DNA of 35,325 bases from NCBI GenBank assembly GCA_902622985.1, contig CACNSH010000004.1, positions 64,066 through 99,390 of the forward strand, written 5' to 3'. Each line of letters opens with the position of its first letter. Position 1 is the stretch's first letter. This stretch comes from an uncultured Pelagibacteraceae bacterium (GTDB taxonomy: Bacteria > Pseudomonadota > Alphaproteobacteria > Pelagibacterales > AG-422-B15). The notes below the pieces were generated by a model. That model was not told the origin of the DNA. It was given only the letters and a program-made list of their open reading frames with translations, and searched no databases. Below are positions 34,203 to 35,325 of the stretch, piece after piece. The translations under genes and the position numbers were made by a program.

Positions 34203-35324
34203 TTATGCAACTACGGTCGTAACGTCTGAGTCGTCAAAAGTTTCATTTCCCTCGACGTAAAACAAGAACTCACTGTTATCAGCTTTATGGACCGCTGTAT
34301 ATTGAGTTCCGAACACATTCATTGAAGTAGCAGATAAAATGCCCGAACCAAATGGTGTTGCTTCATAGGTTGTGCCACCATTGTCAGATACTGCAAATTT
34401 ATCTTCTCCTTGAACAAAATCATCAATTTTATCTGACATTTGCATATTTATAGAGCCCTCTCCAATATTGAATACAAATGTATCTCTCACTCCATCTGAT
34501 GTTGAGTTAAAGGTTGGGGCCATAGCGCTTGCAAGCTCACCATCAGCAGCTGTTCCTCCTACTAGAACATCCATTCCAGGACCTGCAAAAATAAAATCAG
34601 AGCCGGTACCTCCCACTAGAACATCGTTACCGAAGCCTCCATGTAAAGTATCTGAACCACTTCCACCTTTGAGCCAATCTTCTCCGCTACCGCCATATAT
34701 CGTATCAGAACCATCATTCCCTTTAATGAAATCATCGCCCATTAAGCCTGAGGATGGCATATTAGCTTGACCTGCTACATCATCGCCTCCATCCAAATCA
34801 TATGGCTGATTGGTCATTTTATTTCCAACTGCAGATGCATTTCCTGATGAATAAACAACATCGTTTCCGGCTGAGGTTGTTTCATAGCTCCCTAGGCCTA
34901 GTCCGCCACCACCCTGTGCGGCTTGATAATCACCATAATTTACGTAGTAAACCCCATTATAGAATCTTGCAGCATCATACGACCCTTGGTCATAATATAA
35001 AACGCCTCCCCAATCCCTTGGGAAACCAGCATTCTCTTCCTCAAATTCTTCAGGCATATTATTTTCCATGAATTCTTGACCAGGGTTCATGAATTCTTGC
35101 CCAGGGTTCATGAATTCATTTCCGTACATTTGACCTGGATCCATACCCATGAATTCTTGACCAGGGTTCATAAATTCATTTCCGTACATTTGACCTGGAT
35201 CCATACCCATCATTTGGCCTGGGTCCATGCCCATCATTTGGCCTGGGTCCATACCCATCATTTGGCCTGGGTCCATACCCATCATTTGGCCTGGGTCCAT
35301 GCCCATTTGCATTCCACCCATCAT
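34203..35324 (-). CDS. RTX-type calcium-binding secreted protein with MDPGQM tandem-repeat N-terminus (5' end possibly outside window)
   Basis: At least 373 residues. Residues 1-66 hold six copies of MDPGQM (five in an 8-residue repeat MGMDPGQM), then YGNEFMNPGQEFM repeats to about 86 and an acidic stretch (PEEFEEENAG). Residues 107-137 are aromatic/glycine-rich (YYDQGSYDAARFYNGVYYVNYG). Glycine-rich nonapeptides (GGxGxDxLx) at about 202-257 are RTX calcium-binding repeats, and the C-terminus DSDVTTVVA is a plausible uncleaved type I secretion signal. No signal peptide is seen. The first in-frame Met lies at the window edge, so the true start may be further out. It is the likely substrate of the adjacent exporter. 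Function unknown: adhesin, surface-layer or matrix protein are possibilities. Confidence 0.85.
   Translation of the reverse strand: MMGGMQMGMDPGQMMGMDPGQMMGMDPGQMMGMDPGQMMGMDPGQMYGNEFMNPGQEFMGMDPGQMYGNEFMNPGQEFMNPGQEFMENNMPEEFEEENAGFPRDWGGVLYYDQGSYDAARFYNGVYYVNYGDYQAAQGGGGLGLGSYETTSAGNDVVYSSGNASAVGNKMTNQPYDLDGGDDVAGQANMPSSGLMGDDFIKGNDGSDTIYGGSGEDWLKGGSGSDTLHGGFGNDVLVGGTGSDFIFAGPGMDVLVGGTAADGELASAMAPTFNSTSDGVRDTFVFNIGEGSINMQMSDKIDDFVQGEDKFAVSDNGGTTYEATPFGSGILSATSMNVFGTQYTAVHKADNSEFLFYVEGNETFDDSDVTTVVA
35067..35186. repeat. Second repeat block in the RTX gene (YGNEFMNPGQEFM)
   Basis: Directly next to the 24-base array, one block encoding YGNEFMNPGQEFMGMDPGQM (35127-35186) is followed by a copy of its first 13 codons (35088-35126) and an extra NPGQEFM (35067-35087). 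The two long copies differ at only about two bases in their shared part, so the duplication looks recent. It shows that the N-terminal region grew by unequal exchange or replication slippage in units larger than one. Confidence 0.8.
35187..35306. repeat. Five 24-base tandem repeats in the RTX gene (MGMDPGQM units)
   Basis: The 24-base unit CATTTGGCCTGGGTCCATAC CCAT (given with a break) occurs five times in perfect register at 35187, 35211, 35235, 35259 and 35283. Copies differ only at a few sites (A/G at the third, seventh and nineteenth-type positions); two are identical. The frame is kept and each encodes MGMDPGQM. Such near-identical in-frame repeats are prone to copy-number change, so length variation between strains is expected. 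The array reaches within 20 bases of the window end. Confidence 0.9.
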
Positions 35325-35325
35325 A

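Noticed and set aside
34468-34770. 100-codon plus-strand frame rich in Pro and Ser with repeats
   Set aside because: The repeats are the reverse complement of the RTX nonapeptide codons; no start signal and no family likeness.
35187-35306. CRISPR-like array
   Set aside because: Units are contiguous without spacers and keep a reading frame; they encode protein repeats.

Overview
The window is a gene-dense, clearly AT-rich stretch of bacterial chromosome. Most genes abut or overlap by a few bases, and the longest stretch without a gene is the 272 bases at 3891-4162. I see no rRNA, tRNA, CRISPR array, insertion sequence or phage gene. The gene set (Xsc, an omega-amino-acid:pyruvate aminotransferase, AprM-AprB-AprA, a DMGDH/GcvT oxidase, PotABCD, a YhhQ-type carrier) fits a planktonic marine alphaproteobacterium of SAR11, AEGEAN-169/HIMB59 or AT-rich SAR116 type. 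That placement is inference from gene content and base composition, not from a marker gene.

Layout. (1) 1-3900, minus strand: polyamine-type ABC importer potD-potA-potB-potC, with a hairpin terminator between potD and potA; potC runs off the left edge. (2) 4163-6997: a short MetE-like methyltransferase, alanine dehydrogenase and a SAM-dependent methyltransferase. (3) 6994-12559, minus strand: a tight operon of omega-amino-acid (probably taurine):pyruvate aminotransferase, DMGDH/sarcosine-dehydrogenase-like flavoprotein and sulfoacetaldehyde acetyltransferase Xsc. (4) 12609-16036, minus strand: fatty-acid beta-oxidation pair fadA-fadJ/B. (5) 16175-17812: a divergent NRDE/TANGO2 protein and a YjjU-type patatin. 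(6) 17801-22903, minus strand: a six-gene packed operon (Tat-exported sulfatase, two-module VOC/extradiol-dioxygenase-like protein, small membrane protein, LysE-type exporter, YhhQ-type carrier, HSL-type esterase). (7) 22978-26805, plus strand, divergent from (6): FAH-family hydrolase, MhpA-type aromatic hydroxylase, CMD-family protein, GST-like protein. (8) 26859-30342, plus strand: aprM-aprB-aprA and a small unknown gene. (9) 30339-35325, minus strand: an RTX protein with a methionine-rich tandem-repeat N-terminus, its type I secretion ABC protein (degenerate signature and switch histidine) and HlyD-type adaptor, then an APS-kinase-like protein and a small HxGH nucleotidyltransferase.

How the genes could work together. 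The strongest theme is organosulfur oxidation. The aminotransferase moves the amino group of taurine to pyruvate, alanine dehydrogenase recycles alanine to pyruvate and ammonium, Xsc splits sulfoacetaldehyde to acetyl phosphate and sulfite, and AprBA with AprM can oxidise sulfite to APS. The flavoprotein inside the taurine operon is of a family that strips N-methyl groups, so N-methylated taurines are an attractive substrate guess. Second, regions 6 and 7 together carry the enzyme types needed to desulfate, hydroxylate and open an aromatic ring, which suggests a divergent aryl-sulfate/phenolic catabolic island. Third, the RTX protein and its exporter look like a self-contained surface or secretion system with unusual sequence features.
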